This document shows, piece after piece, positions 34,406 to 47,347 of a DNA stretch of 64,000 nt; position 1 is the first letter of the stretch; each line of letters begins with the position of its first letter. Position numbers and translations under genes: made by a program. The notes under the pieces were generated by a model. The model had not been told where the DNA came from and searched no databases. It was given only the letters and a program-made list of their open reading frames with translations. Source of the DNA: Capsicum annuum (lineage: Eukaryota; Streptophyta; Magnoliopsida; Solanales; Solanaceae); contig NC_061120.1 in NCBI RefSeq assembly GCF_002878395.1, forward strand, positions 99,663,124 to 99,727,123, in the 5' to 3' direction.

Positions 34406-34739
34406 TGGCATCAGAAAATCAAGTTTATGGTGTCCTAGTGAGTCTGAAAGCCATATTAAGTATAGTCTTGTCCATGGTGTGAAGCACGCTACACTTATGA
34501 GTGAGTGGCTATGAAATGTTTTAGGAAAAGTCTTACATCATTCATGTTCATATTATGTGATAGAGTGTGAACTCTACTAAAATCTTCTTCTATCTTGTGA
34601 TCTATGAGTTTAATGAAAATGACTCCAAGAAGAGCCAACATAAGGAGAAATGGAAATGCAAATGGAAACTAGAAGCACCACCCCCCTCCATAGGTCCTTT
34701 GAATGACAAGTCTCTCATGCTGAGTTTAGGGATACTTTG
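34406..34739 (+). pseudogene. Tekay-like primer site, leader and gag start, truncated
   Basis: TGGCATCAGAAAA at 34406-34418 is a decayed tRNA-Met site. A leader like that at 26940-27060 follows (GTGTGAAGCACGC). Near 34620 the gag start reads MTPRRANIRR-like and ends near 34739 in a broken SHAEFRDTL-type segment. Unrelated LTR sequence takes over at 34740. Confidence 0.65.
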
Positions 34740-35153
34740 ATAAGAATCAAACTACAGAAACTAGAAAGTGAAAAGAAAAGTAAATATAATCAATAAATAT
34801 AGTAATTAGACATGACAAGAAGAAGTAATTAAGAACAAAAGAGTATATTAAACTCTAATACCCTTAACTACAATCTTAATAAAACACGTAATTCTTACGG
34901 TGACCAAGATGGAGATGATCTCCCTCAAAACCAACGTTTCTAATCTAAGTTTCAACATAATTTTATCAATTCTCTCATTTAACGAAAAAACATTCATCAA
35001 TAATCAAGCAAAACTAAGAAAATAACCAAGGCTCATAAGTATTTTTAATTTAGGGCTAATTATTACACATTTAGGGGACCAAAAGTGACCCAATTGCAAG
35101 AAAAGGCCCACACAATCCGCTTGAGCAAATTTGAAGCAATTGGGGTGCATCCC
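34740..35153 (-). repeat. Partial LTR of the non-Tekay gypsy family seen at 47.3 and 52.7 kb
   Basis: On the minus strand, GAGGGAGATCATCTCC..GGTCACCGTAAGAATTACGTG (near 34930-34880) parallels GTAAGGGAGATCTAATTCCC..GGTCACGTAAGAG at 53290-53330 and a similar block at 47700-47740. It is a truncated LTR with no coding content. Confidence 0.5.
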
Positions 35154-37627
35154 TGACACGATGCAAACCATGACCTTATCATAATGGGAATCTCAGGGCC
35201 AACATGGACCAGAGACCACCTCATTGCCCAAATCAACCAACCAAGCATATACCCTGAGTCGGATGAATTCTGAACATATAACAAGATAGAGAGATTAGCA
35301 GCAGAAAGATGGGATAGGTCCAAGACTATGACAAGACCAAACAAGTCTATCTATACAATGCCCAACCAACAATCGTAACAAAACAAAAATAATAACCAAG
35401 TACATATCCATACCATAAAAAAATGGAACAATCACAAAGCAAATACAGTCATATGACAATAGCCCCAATACCAACACCAATGCCAAGGCTAGCATATTTG
35501 TCAACACCACCCATACTAACCCATAATAGTCTCACAAAGACTCTATCCAAAGTCAAAACAAAGTCTGGTTGGGACATGCCCCCGACCATAGTTGAAATCG
35601 ATGACCGAGACTAAATAAATAGAAACATAAGAAACTAAAACTAGAAATGGAGACTTCCAAAGTATGGAAGATCACTACTTCAAGTCAACACAAGTTGTTC
35701 CCGAGTTCAATCACTGAGTAGGAGGTGTAGTATGACCAAAACCTGCATCGCATGGAGATACAGTGTTGAAGATGGTTTATGGTTGGAGATCTAACATGTA
35801 ACTCAAGTTTAAGGATAAAATAGTGCCAATAGTTCAGAACCAATCAATCAACTCATAATCCAATACAATACATACATATAAATATATACATATTTACACC
35901 ATGTCGGGATAGGGAACAAGATTAGCATGAACTTTAGAATTCATTAATTTGGGTGGTGTAGCATGACTATCATAGAACAAGTCATCCATAGGCTATATGG
36001 GCCCAGCTTCCCCATAGATGGAAGGGCCCTAGTGCGTGCAGCCGCATGAACCAGAGAATATCCATATCTGTATATGCCTTTATGGGGTACTCAAACCTCC
36101 TGGTATAATTAAGGTGACTTAAGCATCGATACATGTAGTAAGGAGGATACAAACCTCCCTTTTATAAGTTCATTCGAGGGAATCAAACCACCCATTCATA
36201 AGACACCTGAACCAACTAGTGCGGTTTCTAGTGTTACTCCTTGGGGCTCCACTTTCACAGCGCGACTACACATCCCGCTATTAAGCCTAATTTAAAACCA
36301 TAATTTCACATACACAACTACTAAGCTAATTACTTAACCAAAGGCACTTCGTTGGCATCGTCATACCAACACTACTTGCAAGTATACTACATGCCATTAC
36401 CATTATCAATCAACCATCCATTAATTTGACTTTGGGACTCGAACCCATCATCTAACAAAGATACTTGTTCAATTCAAAGTTTAGGGACTCAAACCCATTA
36501 TCAAGTGAAGACATAAAGTAATTTAATGTTAGGGACTCAAACCCAAGCAACTAATTAAACCACCAAGGTTACCATTTAAATCATTACATGGACAACAACG
36601 CCTTTACAATACCATTTACCACCCACTTATTTTCATTAGGCCAATGCCTTAGTTCAAAACATCATTAACATGTGACTAGTTTATTCTTTTAGGCATTTTC
36701 ACAAATACCTTGAGGGCATACTAATATCAAGACCAAAATCAATGTAAACACCATCAAGTTTAGGGTTACCCATGACCCAATTATGAAACCATAATTACCA
36801 AGCACCCACATGTGCAAACCATCATCAAAAACATGTATAAATATAAGTTAAACCAAGAGTAAACAATACTCAACTATATGAAACAAAACCCTCAATTTTG
36901 GTTTTCAAAACCACCATTTAAGAATCATAATCACACTTTTAAGAACATGATATTTATGAAATAACAATTAGGGAAGAGTCACATGCCTTATTCAAGAATA
37001 TTCACAGAATAAACTTGACTCTTGTGCCTCAAGATGAACACCTTTAAAGTACCCTAGACCCAATTTTCAAGAGAGAATTTAGAGAGGATTTTTATGTGAT
37101 TAATATTTCAATGGTAGGTTATGAGAGGCTACAATACATTTTAAGACATGGGGACTTACGGGTTTAGGGGTGGGAAATGTTTGAAATACCCTCAGTTTAA
37201 AAGCTGAAAACATAGTCATAGGAGGGTATGACTAAACCCCCTAAACACACCTTAGGATACAAGTGGTACCCTTATCTATTACCCTAGACATCACCTTGGA
37301 CCTCCATACTGACCAACATATGACCACCAAGGCTAACTTGTACCCTATCAAATGAGAAGTACCCTAAAACCGTACCTTAGAAAGAATAGAATCCTCTAGA
37401 GTAGACATAGGGCATCATACAATTTGCATCATACTTCTAGTACCCTAACATACGGGTTGTATGATCTTTTCATACCTTGGATAGAAACTGATCAAACTAC
37501 ACTGACTACCATACGAGAGAGGGAATTTAAATAATATTTTAGCATATGACAAGTATGTTTAAATCATATGTTGTCTAGAAACTAAAACTCAAGAATTTTT
37601 CTAAGGGTCAAAAGCTAGGGTGTTTTA
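35154..37627 (-). repeat. 3' LTR of a minus-strand Tekay-like element
   Basis: On the minus strand it starts TAAAACACCCTAG at 37627 directly after a polypurine tract, and ends ..CGTGTCA at 35154. It aligns along its length with the plus-strand LTR at 57142-59504, giving the same family in opposite orientation about 20 kb apart. U3 (about 37550-37150) is rich in GTATGAT / CATACAAC words. The candidate 5-bp flank at the right end is ATCCC. All frames inside (35063-35614) are shadows. Confidence 0.85.
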
Positions 37628-37641
37628 ATTTTCCCCCACTT
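37628..37641 (-). other. Polypurine tract of the minus-strand Tekay-like element
   Basis: On the minus strand AAGTGGGGGAAAAT ends at the LTR start, the expected plus-strand primer. Confidence 0.75.
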
Positions 37642-39525
37642 GGATCATTCGTTCTCAAATGACGGGTAAGGAAAGCACAAGCACAAGTTAACACATTATT
37701 ACGCATCAAGATAACCTTTAACCAAGTTAGAAAACAAAGATGTGATAAAGAACACATACCTTTTGCATGAATATTCGGAGCAAGGAACAAATGCGAATAT
37801 TTTGACTTCATGTTCTCTTCCACCTCCTAAGTAGCTTCTTCAACCTTATGCTTCCTCTAAAGAACCTTTATAAAGGCCACATACTTTGTCCAAAATTGCC
37901 AAACTTGATGATCTAAGATCTCAACTGGGAGCCCTCTTAAGATAAGGAATCTGAGATACCCAACCCTTTTAAAGGAATAATTAATGAAGGATAACCTACA
38001 TACTTTCTCAACATAGAAACATGGAAAATTGAATGAATGGAGCTCAAACTAGATTGAGACTCCAATTCATAGGCAACATTGCAAACCCTCTTCAAAATCA
38101 AGTAGGGACCAACATACCGAGGACTTTACTTCTCTTTCTTTCCAAATAACATCACTTCTTTCATGGAAGATACTTGTAAGAACACCCTATCACCAATATT
38201 GAACTCTAACTCCCTACGCCTCATATCTGCATAGGACTTTTGGCGACTTTGCGTGGCTTTTAATATATCACGAATCACTTTCACATTATCCAAGGCTTGG
38301 TGAACCAACTGTGGGCCAAAAAAATTTCCCTCACCAACTTCATACCACCCAAAAGAAGAACAACATCTCCTACCATACAATGCCTCAAAAAGAGCCATAC
38401 CAATGCTAGAGTAATAACTATTATAATAAGTATATCTAATCAAAGGAAAATGGTCGAACCAACTACCACCATAGTCAATCACACAAGTATGAAGAATATC
38501 TTCCAATATCTGGATGGTCGTCTCTGTTTGTCCATCCGACTATGGGTGGAAAGCATTACTAAGGAACACCTTAGTTACTAAACCTTTCTGGAATGACTTC
38601 CAAAAATGAGATAGGAATGAAGTACCACAATCCAAAGTGATAGAAACTGGAGCACCATACAACTTCATAATATTTGTAACATATAACTTAGTATAATCCT
38701 TTGCCTAATAACTAGTCCTCACCAGTAAAAAGTGAGTAAACTTGGTCATCCTATCCACAATGACCCAAATCGAATCACATTATTCCAATATTGAGAAAAA
38801 TTGGTAATAAAATCCATGTTAATCACTTCCCACTTTTATTTGAACAACTCTATCTTTTGGTACAAACCACCCGATCTCATGTGCTCAACTTTCACTTGTT
38901 GATACACCATACACTTACCAATAGAACTTCTTAAGATCATGACACATCTTTGTAGAACTAGGATAATAGTATAATGAGATCCATGAGCTTTAGCCAAAAT
39001 TATTTCCCTCAAATCATCGATATCGGGAACACATGACCTGCTTGGTACCTCAAGATACCATCACCACTAATCATAAAGTCAACAACCTTTTGCTGACCCA
39101 AATTACTCTTAATATTCCTTAGATTAGGATCCAACATTTGTTTTTCTTTTATCTCAGCAATAAGAGACGACTGTGATACCTGATTCATAAATACACCACC
39201 ATCCTCAAAGACCGTGAGACAAACTCCAAGACTAGACAAATAGGGAATTTACTTCACCAAATCCCTTTTATCCTCATTTACATAATCTAGACTCCCCTTG
39301 GATAACCTGCTAAGAGAATCAACAACTACATTAGTCTTACCTAGATAGTAGTGAAGACTAATATTATAGTCCTTCAGCAACTCATGCTATCTTCTTTGCT
39401 TGAGATTTAACTCTTTTTGATTAAAAACATACTGTAGGCCATTATGATAAAAAAAATATATCAACATGAACCTCATAGAGATAGTGACTCCAAATCCAAA
39501 ATACCTTGGGTGCATGTCCCTCCCA
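37642..39525 (-). pseudogene. Tekay-like RNase H end, integrase and chromodomain, broken
   Basis: On the minus strand the RNase H end (HNGLQYVFNQKELNLKQRR near 39445-39390, VVVDSLSRLSKGS near 39330), the integrase N-terminal region at 39239-39009 (SSLIAEIKEKQMLDPNLR, GILRYQ), the integrase core and C-terminal region at 38506-38126 (YTYYNSYYSSIGMALFEALY, GRRC, RRRELEFNIGDRVFLQVS) and a chromodomain remnant near 37960-37790 (EENMKSKYSHLFLAPN at the end) appear in order. A stop-rich stretch lies between. RT and upstream parts are missing; at about 39525 another gypsy fragment joins. Confidence 0.82.
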
Positions 39526-40755
39526 AGGGGCTTTCTAGTCCCATTTTGCATTCCCTTGACTCCTTAATTGATTCTTGGACCAATGTGAGTGAAATCATAA
39601 TAAAATAACACCCTCTTGATGGTAACAAGACTTCTTCAAGTACCTCCCACTTTATGAACAATTCTTGGATCTGTTAAAGCTCCTGGGTTAGGTTTCTAGT
39701 AAAAGATTTAGAGCTAATTCGGATTGTATTATCCTCTCCATCCTAAGAAGAGTTTGACCTCAAATTCAAGGGTGATCATATTTTATCATGTCAAAGAGTG
39801 AAATATCACACACATTGAAGGTATTTTGAACTTAATATTCCAGAGAAAGGTCAATCTTGTAGGCATTATCGTCTATCCTTTCAAGCACTTGAAATAGATC
39901 ATCACCTCGAGGTATACATTTGGATTTTATTTGTGTTGTAAGCCTATATTTATGAAGGTTTACCCACACTCAATCACCAGTTCATGAAAAAGTCACTTCC
40001 TTATTTTGTTTACTCTTTTGATCACCTCTTTATTTTTTTTCTCAATGAGAATCCTCAACTTTACTTGTATCTTTTTCATGGTTTCTGCCCTTTTATTTCC
40101 ATATAATCTTATCACAACATCACTAGGCTAATCAGTGATATATAAATGGGTTAGGGGGTTAAAACCATAGAAAATTCAAAGGAAGTCATACAAATAGTCG
40201 AATGGATAACACGATTATAAGCAAATTTGACTAAAGGTAGGTTATCCTACCAAGAGGTAATTTTCCCCTTAAATAAGGTACGTAACATAGAACCCAAGGT
40301 CCTATTTACCAACTTTATTTGAACATTGGTTTGTGGGTGGAGAGATTGAGAAAAACAATTTGGTGCCAAGCCTACCCCATAATGGCTTCCAAATATGTCT
40401 AAGGAACTTAAAGTCCCTTTCACTAACAATAGTCCAATGGATTACATGTATTTTGATAATATGATCAATAAATAAAGATTATCTATATCATCACTTGTAT
40501 GACATAAAATAAAATGGGCCATCTTAGAAAATTGATTAACAACAAAAAATACTATCTCTACCTCTCTTTGTCCTTGGAAAACCAAAAACAAAAATCCATA
40601 GAGATGTTATGCTAAGGGATTTATGGAGTGGGTGGTGGGGTATACGATCCTTGAAGGAGAACTTAGGATTTTTTACTTACAATCCATACATTGGCTACAA
40701 ATTCTAGCAATATCTTGATGCATTTTGGGCTAGTAGAATTGTTTCTCTAGGATTC
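39526..40755 (-). pseudogene. Second gypsy family (possibly CRM/Reina-like) integrase fragment
   Basis: On the minus strand: zinc-binding remnant (ARICSQCMDCK near 40715-40680), core end at 40429-40247 (HPQTNVQIKLVNRTLGSMLR, then KGKITSW), the KKNKEVIKRVNKIRK basic stretch near 40045, and CIPRGDDLFQVLERIDDNAY near 39925-39865, typical of the integrase C-terminal domain in chromoviruses other than Tekay. The tail continues to about 39530. A whole-domain classification needs an alignment. It lies between two Tekay-like pieces and both junctions are abrupt. Confidence 0.7.
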
Positions 40756-42763
40756 TGTAATACCTCTGGTATTGAACACTAAATTTTTCTTAGTGATCGT
40801 GCTTACTGCTTAGGTTACAATTCAGGTGTGAGTTATTAAGTCTCATCACGAGTCATATAGAGCTAGCTGTGGTCTAGCAGTAAGGTTTCCCTAAGTTTTT
40901 GGCATGGTCACGACTGGGATCATGCAAGTCGTAAGGTAATGTCATGAGTTATGGTGAGGAACTAGTGACCTTAATAATGAGATGGCCCAAGGTTGCTATC
41001 TTGGTAACTACTAGACTTCATGAGTCGTAGGCTGAGGTCACGAGTTGTAGGGTTGGACTTGTGGCCAAACCAGTAAATAGGCCCTGAGTTTCTACCTAGG
41101 CTATAAGTATTGGTGATGATTCGTGATCAGTGACCATGATTCTTGATATGACCCGTAGTCATTGATGATAATTTTTCCTATATTTTAATTAGAGTCACTT
41201 TGGTCATTACCTTTCATCCCCAATTATAGCCCACGGCCATAAAAAATCAGAAGGGTTTTATTTTTATCTTTTACCATAACATAAACACTCTTTTCTCTCT
41301 CAAATTCCCAAGTCAAGAACAAATCTAGGGTTTCTAAGGGTTGGTCATCTGGGGCTCAAAGTGTGGTTTTTTCTCTAAATTCTTGGTGTTTTCAGGCATG
41401 TATCTCTTTCCTTAAACTTGTATTTTTATCATGGCATGAAATGTTTGGAACTCATTGGGTGCATGGGTGTGGATAATGGACTGGAGGTCATGGATTTCCT
41501 TCATGGATTCCCCCAAAGTTGATGGATTTTTGGTATTGGAATTGGTAATAACCTTTACCCACCTTATGAAATTGGCTTTGAAATATAGCTATATGCATAA
41601 TTTAACAATTTTTAAAGCTATTGCATTGCATGAAAGGGATAATGGAATATAAATAGTTTTATAGTACCTTAGTGGCTATAATTTGGTTTTTAAATTGGAG
41701 CTTGGGGGTCGTGGATTCCCCCAAGTTAGTAGATGATTGGAATGACATAATTCTATAAGCTTGCAATCATAGTGGTATAATGATATCAATGGTGAATTCC
41801 TTGTTAAATGATTCCCAGATAAATGGATGTGTTATGCATAAATGTTTTAATTGAGATTAAAGGGAGTTGTGTAGCTTACCGTGAAGGTGGAGGTCCTTGA
41901 AGGACCATTATTAGAAACCACGTTTGCCAGCGTGGGGTCTTTATGACTGTATGGATAGTTCACACTTTATATATATACTTAGGATTGGCTGGGGTTGAGG
42001 ATTCTTTAACCTTTCCTTTGATTTCTCTAGTTTGTGAGGCTAATGTGTACTAAAACCTTTCTGGTGTGAGGAGCTGGACCCATATAGCCTATGGTTTCCC
42101 TTAGGATAATTTGATGCTACACAATCCAGGTTAATGATATTAAATCTCATGCTAAACCTTGTTCGCTATCCTAGTGTAATATATATATGTATGTATGTAT
42201 ACATGTTAACATGTACACCGAGTTTGGACTTGATTTTGAAATAACATTATTTTATCCTACTCTGAGTTACTTGCTAGTGCTTATCCCACTAACCTTCCGC
42301 GGATACTGTATCATTTTATGATATAGGGTTCTAGGGGATTCTTTTGTTACTTTATGTAGTATTAGGTGATCTAGTTTATCAGTTGGTTCACGGTGAAGTG
42401 GTTAGTTTCCATCCTCCAGAAAGCTTAGTCATTCCATTATTTTCATTCCATATTTTAGAATTAAAGAGTTCACATTAACATTATCATTATCATTGTCACT
42501 GTAATGGTCGGGGGCATGTACCAACCTAGTTTGATATTCGGATTAGTTTAGAGGCATTTCTGAACATATGTGGGTTGGATATTGTTGTTAACTCTTAGAT
42601 CTTATTCTTGAGCTATATTTACTATTTTATTTTTATTCTTTGGTTGTTTTTTGCCTTGTTATTATCTGGATTTTTCTTGATTGAATAGGCTATGGGCATG
42701 GTCTCTGATCGTCAGTGGGCTTGAAGTACCCATCATAAGTAAGCCTAGGGTCGGGTCACGACA
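40756..42763 (+). repeat. Tekay-like 5' LTR
   Basis: Starts TGTAATACCTC and ends GGGTCACGACA, 2008 bp. A Met-type primer site follows at 42768. U3 (40845-41175) carries many GAGTCATA / GTCACGA / AGTCGTA words. An imperfect ATTATC triplet run lies at 42476-42506, the counterpart of the expanded (TAA)n at 6670. No 3' LTR is present. Confidence 0.85.
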
Positions 42764-42978
42764 AGCTTGTATCAGAGCTTAGGTTCAGGGTCTTTGGGTT
42801 TCCACAAAGTCGTGTAGAGTAGAGTCACTTTTATGGGTGTGTAGCGTGCCAAACTTATAAGGGGAAGCCTATAAGGCATTTAGAAATATTCTCATTTCTT
42901 GTATTCTATTTCGCGATATAGAGTCTGGGGTCATGGAATTTCTCTAACTCATAGCTTGTTTTCCTTTCAAATCACACC

Positions 42979-43650
42979 TCCACTAAGATTTAATGCTTTT
43001 ATAAACTCTACCAGAACCTTTACCCTACCTGAGGGGAATATAGAGGGGACTCACCCTTTTTATGGAGTACAGACCTAGTTAATGGTCTTTGCTCCTGATT
43101 GTGTTGCTCCACCTGGAGTTCCGCGAGTCCCAACTAGTAACTCTCTGGTTAGTGACACTCATGCTCAGTCACCATAAGAAGATATTTCTAATACAGAGTT
43201 TTGTCGGTCCATTCATCTACTTACCCAATTAGTGGGGTCTTAGTCTGGTCCTATTAGTTCTATCATTCTTTTATCTGAGGTTACTCGAATTGGTTAGTGG
43301 CTAAATCCCCCATCCTATACTAACTCTAAGGTTGAGGAGGATCTATAAGGGTCTATTGATGAGATGGAGAAGATCTTTAAGGTGATGCATGCTACTAATG
43401 TAGAGGGTGAGAAAGTTTGCTTCTGGTTTGTCTTGTGACTTGGTATTAGAGTGTAAGGCTGCAATATTGAACAATGATATGGATATCTCGAAGCTTATGG
43501 TTTAGATGTATCAATTTAAGGATGAGTAAAAGAAGTAGGTAGAGATAGAAGAAAGGTAGAATAAGAAGTTTAGATATTTAGTACAGGGTAGGGGTCAGCA
43601 GAATAGTGAAGAAAATGGTAGATAGTAAAGTAAGAAGAAGACTTGGGGAA
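42979..43650 (+). pseudogene. Tekay-like gag, core deleted
   Basis: The N-terminal part (FTLPEGNIEGTHPFYGVQT near 43015-43070) leads to EEDLxGSIDEMEKIFKVMHA near 43335-43395. Right after VEGEKV the frame jumps to SSDLVLECKAAILNN-like sequence at about 43430, so about 120 codons of the gag core are missing. The C-terminal charged part follows. The zinc knuckle near 43790-43870 has lost its cysteines (RFYGQLYQGDYDKGRN, RGHVGHI). Confidence 0.7.
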
Positions 43651-44029
43651 ACTCTATTGTATATTCTTTATCTATTTTTCCTTATCCTAAGCCATTTGGT
43701 GATCGTTGTTTTCAAGATAATAGTGTTCCTAAGGCACTAGGTGCCCAGTCTTAGGCTAGTGGAGCTCAATCAGCCCCATCATATCCTCCTTATAGATTTT
43801 ACGGTCAGCTTTACCAAGGTGATTATGACAAGGGGAGAAATTGGTACCTTAATCGTGGCCATGTGGGGCATATATAGTGACACTTTCCTTCAACTATTAT
43901 TGACACAGGAGATAACAAGGGTTATGCTTTCCTTAATCATGGCCATCCTTTCGCACCAAAGGGTTTTACTTTTAGTATCGGTCCTGGTCAAAATATATCT
44001 ATGCTCTTTATACCTATTAGAAATCTAAG

Positions 44030-44400
44030 CCACCTCATGATGTTGTCACTGGTACATTAAAGCTCTTCTCTCATGATGTGTATTATTTGCTTGATCTGGG
44101 ATCCACCCTTTCTTATGTGACACCATGTGGCTGTGCATTTTGGTTTTGGTCTCAGAAGTATTTCCAACCCTTTTTTTTGTGTCTTCTTTGGTAGGTACAC
44201 TATTATGGCTAAAAGATCTATAGGGGTTGTGGTGTTTATCTTTTATAGAGAGACATTGGTATATTTAGTAAAGCTTGATTTGGTAGATTTTGCTGTACTC
44301 TTAGGGATAAATTGGCTTCATGCATACTATGCTTCTTTGGACTATAGGACACGAAAGGTCAGTTTTCAATTCCCCAATGAACTAGTAATTGAATAAGAGA
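44030..44400 (+). pseudogene. Tekay-like aspartic protease, broken
   Basis: DVVTGTLKLFSHDVYYLLDL then GSTLSYVTP (44040-44125) is the Tekay active-site region; the family normally reads LLDPGSTLSFVTP with a catalytic Asp, retained here. The second half (44127-44396) with LDLVDFAVLLGINWLHAYYA is in another frame, so a frameshift lies near 44125. Confidence 0.78.
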
Positions 44401-44559
44401 GAAGCTCTTTAGTGCCAAAATAGAGGTTTATCTCTTACCTTAGAGCTCAAAAGTTGATTTCCAAGGGATGTCTTTATCATCTGGTTTGGATTAAAGATTT
44501 TAGTTCTGAGGTTTCGTCTTTATAATCTGTCCCTATGGTGAATGAATTTCTTGAAATGT

Positions 44560-45335
44560 TTCTTGAGGATCTTCCTAAAATTTCTCCTGATAGGGAAATG
44601 GACTTTGGTATAGAAATTCTATCAGATACCTGTCCTATATCTATTCCTCCTTGTAGAATGGCTTCGACTGAGTTAAAGGAGTTGAAAGAGTAGTTAAAGG
44701 ACCTCCTTGATAAGGGTTTTATCCCTCCTAGTGTTTCTTCATGGGGTGCTCCAAATTTTTTGTGTAAAATAAAGAGGTCTCTTCGAATATATATAGATTA
44801 TCAATAGTTGAATAAGGTGATGATAAAGACTAAGTATTCTCTTCCTATGATTAATGGTCTTTTCAACTAACTTCAGGATGCTAGATGATTTTCTAAGATT
44901 GATCTCCGTTTGGGCAATTAGCAATAGAAAATTTGGGAGGGTGATATTCCCAAGACTGCTTTCCTAACCCAGTATAGTCACTATGAGTTCTTAGTTACCT
45001 CATTTGGGTTGACTAATGCTTCGACTGCTTTTATAGATCTTATGAATTGGGTTTTCAGGTAGTTTTTGGACTTATTTGTTATTGTCTTCTTTAATGATAT
45101 TTTGGTGAATTTTAAGAGTGAGGAGGATCATGTCAATCATCTCCAAATTGTGTTACAGACCCTTAAGGATCAAAGGTTGTCCGCTAAGTTTTCTAAGTGT
45201 GAGTTTTGGTTGGATGCTGTGACTTTTATTGGGCATATTATTTCTAGCGAGGGGATCAAGGTGGACTCATATAAAGTTGAGGCAGTTAAGAAATGGCCTA
45301 GAACTATGACTCCAACTGATATTTAGAGCTTCTTA
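44560..45335 (+). pseudogene. Tekay-like reverse transcriptase, broken
   Basis: From LPKISPDREMDFGIEI-like sequence at 44570, through YSLPMINGLF (44830), FSKIDLRLGN (44895), [19 protein letters not shown] (45000-45055) to the catalytic loop VFFNDILVN at about 45088, where the first catalytic Asp of the DD pair is Asn. SAKFSKCEFWLDAVTFIGHI and the connection follow. Stops at about 44690, 44804, 44872, 44919 and 45060. Confidence 0.85.
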
Positions 45336-45900
45336 AGCCTGGCTGGTATAATAGACAATTTATGGAGAGTTTTCTTTTATTGCTTCTCTATTGACTAAAC
45401 TGACTCAAAAATAGGTTAAGTTCTTATAGTCTGATGAGTGTGAGAGCAACTTTGAGAAATTAAATGGTAAGTTAACTTTTGCACCAATTATAACCTTGCC
45501 CGAGGGTACTAATGGATTTATGGTGTATTGGGATACATCTCGTGTAGTACTGGGTTATGTTTTGATGTAACATGGTAAGGTGGTGGTTTATGCTTCTAGG
45601 CAACTTAAGGTTCATGAAAGGAATTATCTAACTCATGATTTAGAGTTGGCAGCTGTGGTTTTTGCTTTGAATATTTGGCACCATTATTTGTGTGGGGTGT
45701 ATGTAGAAGTCTATTTAGATCATAAGAGCTTGCAGTATGTATTTACCTAGAAGGAGTTAAATCTCAGTAGAGGCGATGGCTCAAATTGCTCAAGGATTAT
45801 GAGATGAGACTTTACTATCATCCAAGTAAAGCTACTGTGGTTGCTGATACTCTTAGCAGGCTGTCCATGGGGATTTTATCTAATGTGGATAAGAAAAAAT
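45336..45900 (+). pseudogene. Tekay-like RNase H, broken
   Basis: Contains FEKLNGKLTFAPIITLPEG (45450-45505) and VYWDTSRVVLGYVLM, the first acidic position, near 45525-45570. [20 protein letters not shown] lies near 45592-45650, [10 protein letters not shown] near 45715 and LKDYEMRLYYHPSKATVVAD near 45790-45850. Three or more stops. Confidence 0.8.
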
Positions 45901-47347
45901 GAGGATTGGTAATGGATATTAACAGCCTAGCTAATTTGGGAGTTCATCTTTTGCACTTTGGGGATAGAAGAGTTATTGTTCAAATGGTGGAAAAATTATC
46001 TCTTGGTGGTAAAGTGAAGAAAAAACAAGCTTTGGATCCTATCCTTATATATATTAAGGATGATGTAGGTCAACAAAAGGTTATGGCATTAATATTGGTG
46101 ATGATGGTATTCTAAGCTATCAAGGTAGGTTGTGTGTTCCTGATATTGATGGGTTGTAGGCAAGGATTTTGACTGAGGCTTATAAGTCGAGGTATATAGT
46201 TTATCCGAGTTCGACAAAAATATATCATAATTTAAAGAAAATCTATTAGTGGAACAATATAAAGAGAGATGTGGCTCTCTTTATGGCTAAGTGTTTGGTT
46301 TGTCAGCAAGTGAAAGTTAAGCACTTGAGGCCTGATGGCATGTCTCAAGGGATTGAGTTGCCTATGTGGAAGTGGGAGATGATCAATATGGATTTTATTA
46401 CAAGTCTTTTGCTGTCTCACCATCAGCATAATTTGATTTGAGTTATTGTGGATAAATGAGTAGGTCTGCTCACTTCTTGCATATGAGCACTGCTTACTCT
46501 GGAGAAGATTATTCCAAGTAATTTATTAGGGAAATAGTTAGATTGCATGGAGCGTCGGTGTCCATTATTTCAGAATAAGGTATGCAATTTTCTTCTCACT
46601 TTTAGCATTTGTTTTAGAAAGGTTTAGGGACTTAGGTGAACCTTAGCATTGCTTTTCACCCTTAGATGTATGGATAAATAAAATGAACTATTCAGACCTT
46701 GGAAGATATGTTAAAGGCTTATGTGGTTGACTTCAGGAGAAGTTTGGTGAATTACTTACCTCTAATTTAGTTTGCGTATAATAATAGTTATCACTCTAGT
46801 ATTGGGATGGCTTTTTTTGAATATCTTTATAGTAGGAGGTGTAGGTCTCCTATTAGGTGATTTGAGGTTGGTGAGACTAGGTTATTTAGTCCTAACTTGG
46901 TGCACCAAGCCATGGAGAAGGTGAACGTGATTAGGGGAAGACTTAAGACTGCGCAAAGTTTCCAAAGTTCTTATGTAGAAGTAAGGTAAAAGGAGTTAGA
47001 GTTCGATGTAGGTGATTGGGTGTTTTTGAAAGTTTTTTTAATGAAGGGATTGATGCAATTTGGAAAGAATGGGAAGCTTATTCCTCGGTATATGGGTCCA
47101 TATCAGATTTTGAGGAGAGTGGGGAGTTTTTCTTATGAATTGGAGTAGCCTGCAAGTTTGGGTTTCATTCATCCTATTTTCCACATGTCGATATTAAAGA
47201 AGTGCATGGGTGATCCTTATTTTATTGTGCCTATTGAGAATGTTGATATTTTGGAATCCTTGTCGTATGAGGAAGTCCTGGTGGAGATATTTGATAGACA
47301 AGTTCACTGATTGAGGACACCACGAATGTGTCTCCAGTGAAGGTTTG
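45901..47347 (+). pseudogene. Tekay-like integrase with truncated chromodomain
   Basis: The N-terminal region at 45906-46115 (NSLANLGVHLLHFGDRRVIV) continues after a frameshift with the zinc finger (STKIYHNLKKIY, KCLVCQQVKV to 46320). WKWEMINMDFIT gives the first catalytic Asp near 46390. The core has many stops, with LEDMLKAYVVDF near 46705-46735 and YNNSYHSSIGMAFFE-like sequence near 46775-46815. SLSYEEVLVEIFDRQVH at about 47255-47310 starts the chromodomain, which is cut at 47347. Confidence 0.82.

Larger units (their letters stand above)
42764..47347 (+). mobile_element. Tekay-like internal region (gag to integrase), 3'-truncated
   Basis: Primer site TTGTATCAGAGC (42768-42779), gag, protease, RT, RNase H and integrase in order on the plus strand. 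The region ends inside the chromodomain near 47347, where a foreign LTR fragment begins. All genes are broken. Confidence 0.88.

Noticed and set aside
35063..35614. Overlapping hydrophobic ORFs on both strands that look like membrane proteins
   Set aside because: They lie inside an LTR that has a homologous copy at 57142-59504; the frames are not conserved there.
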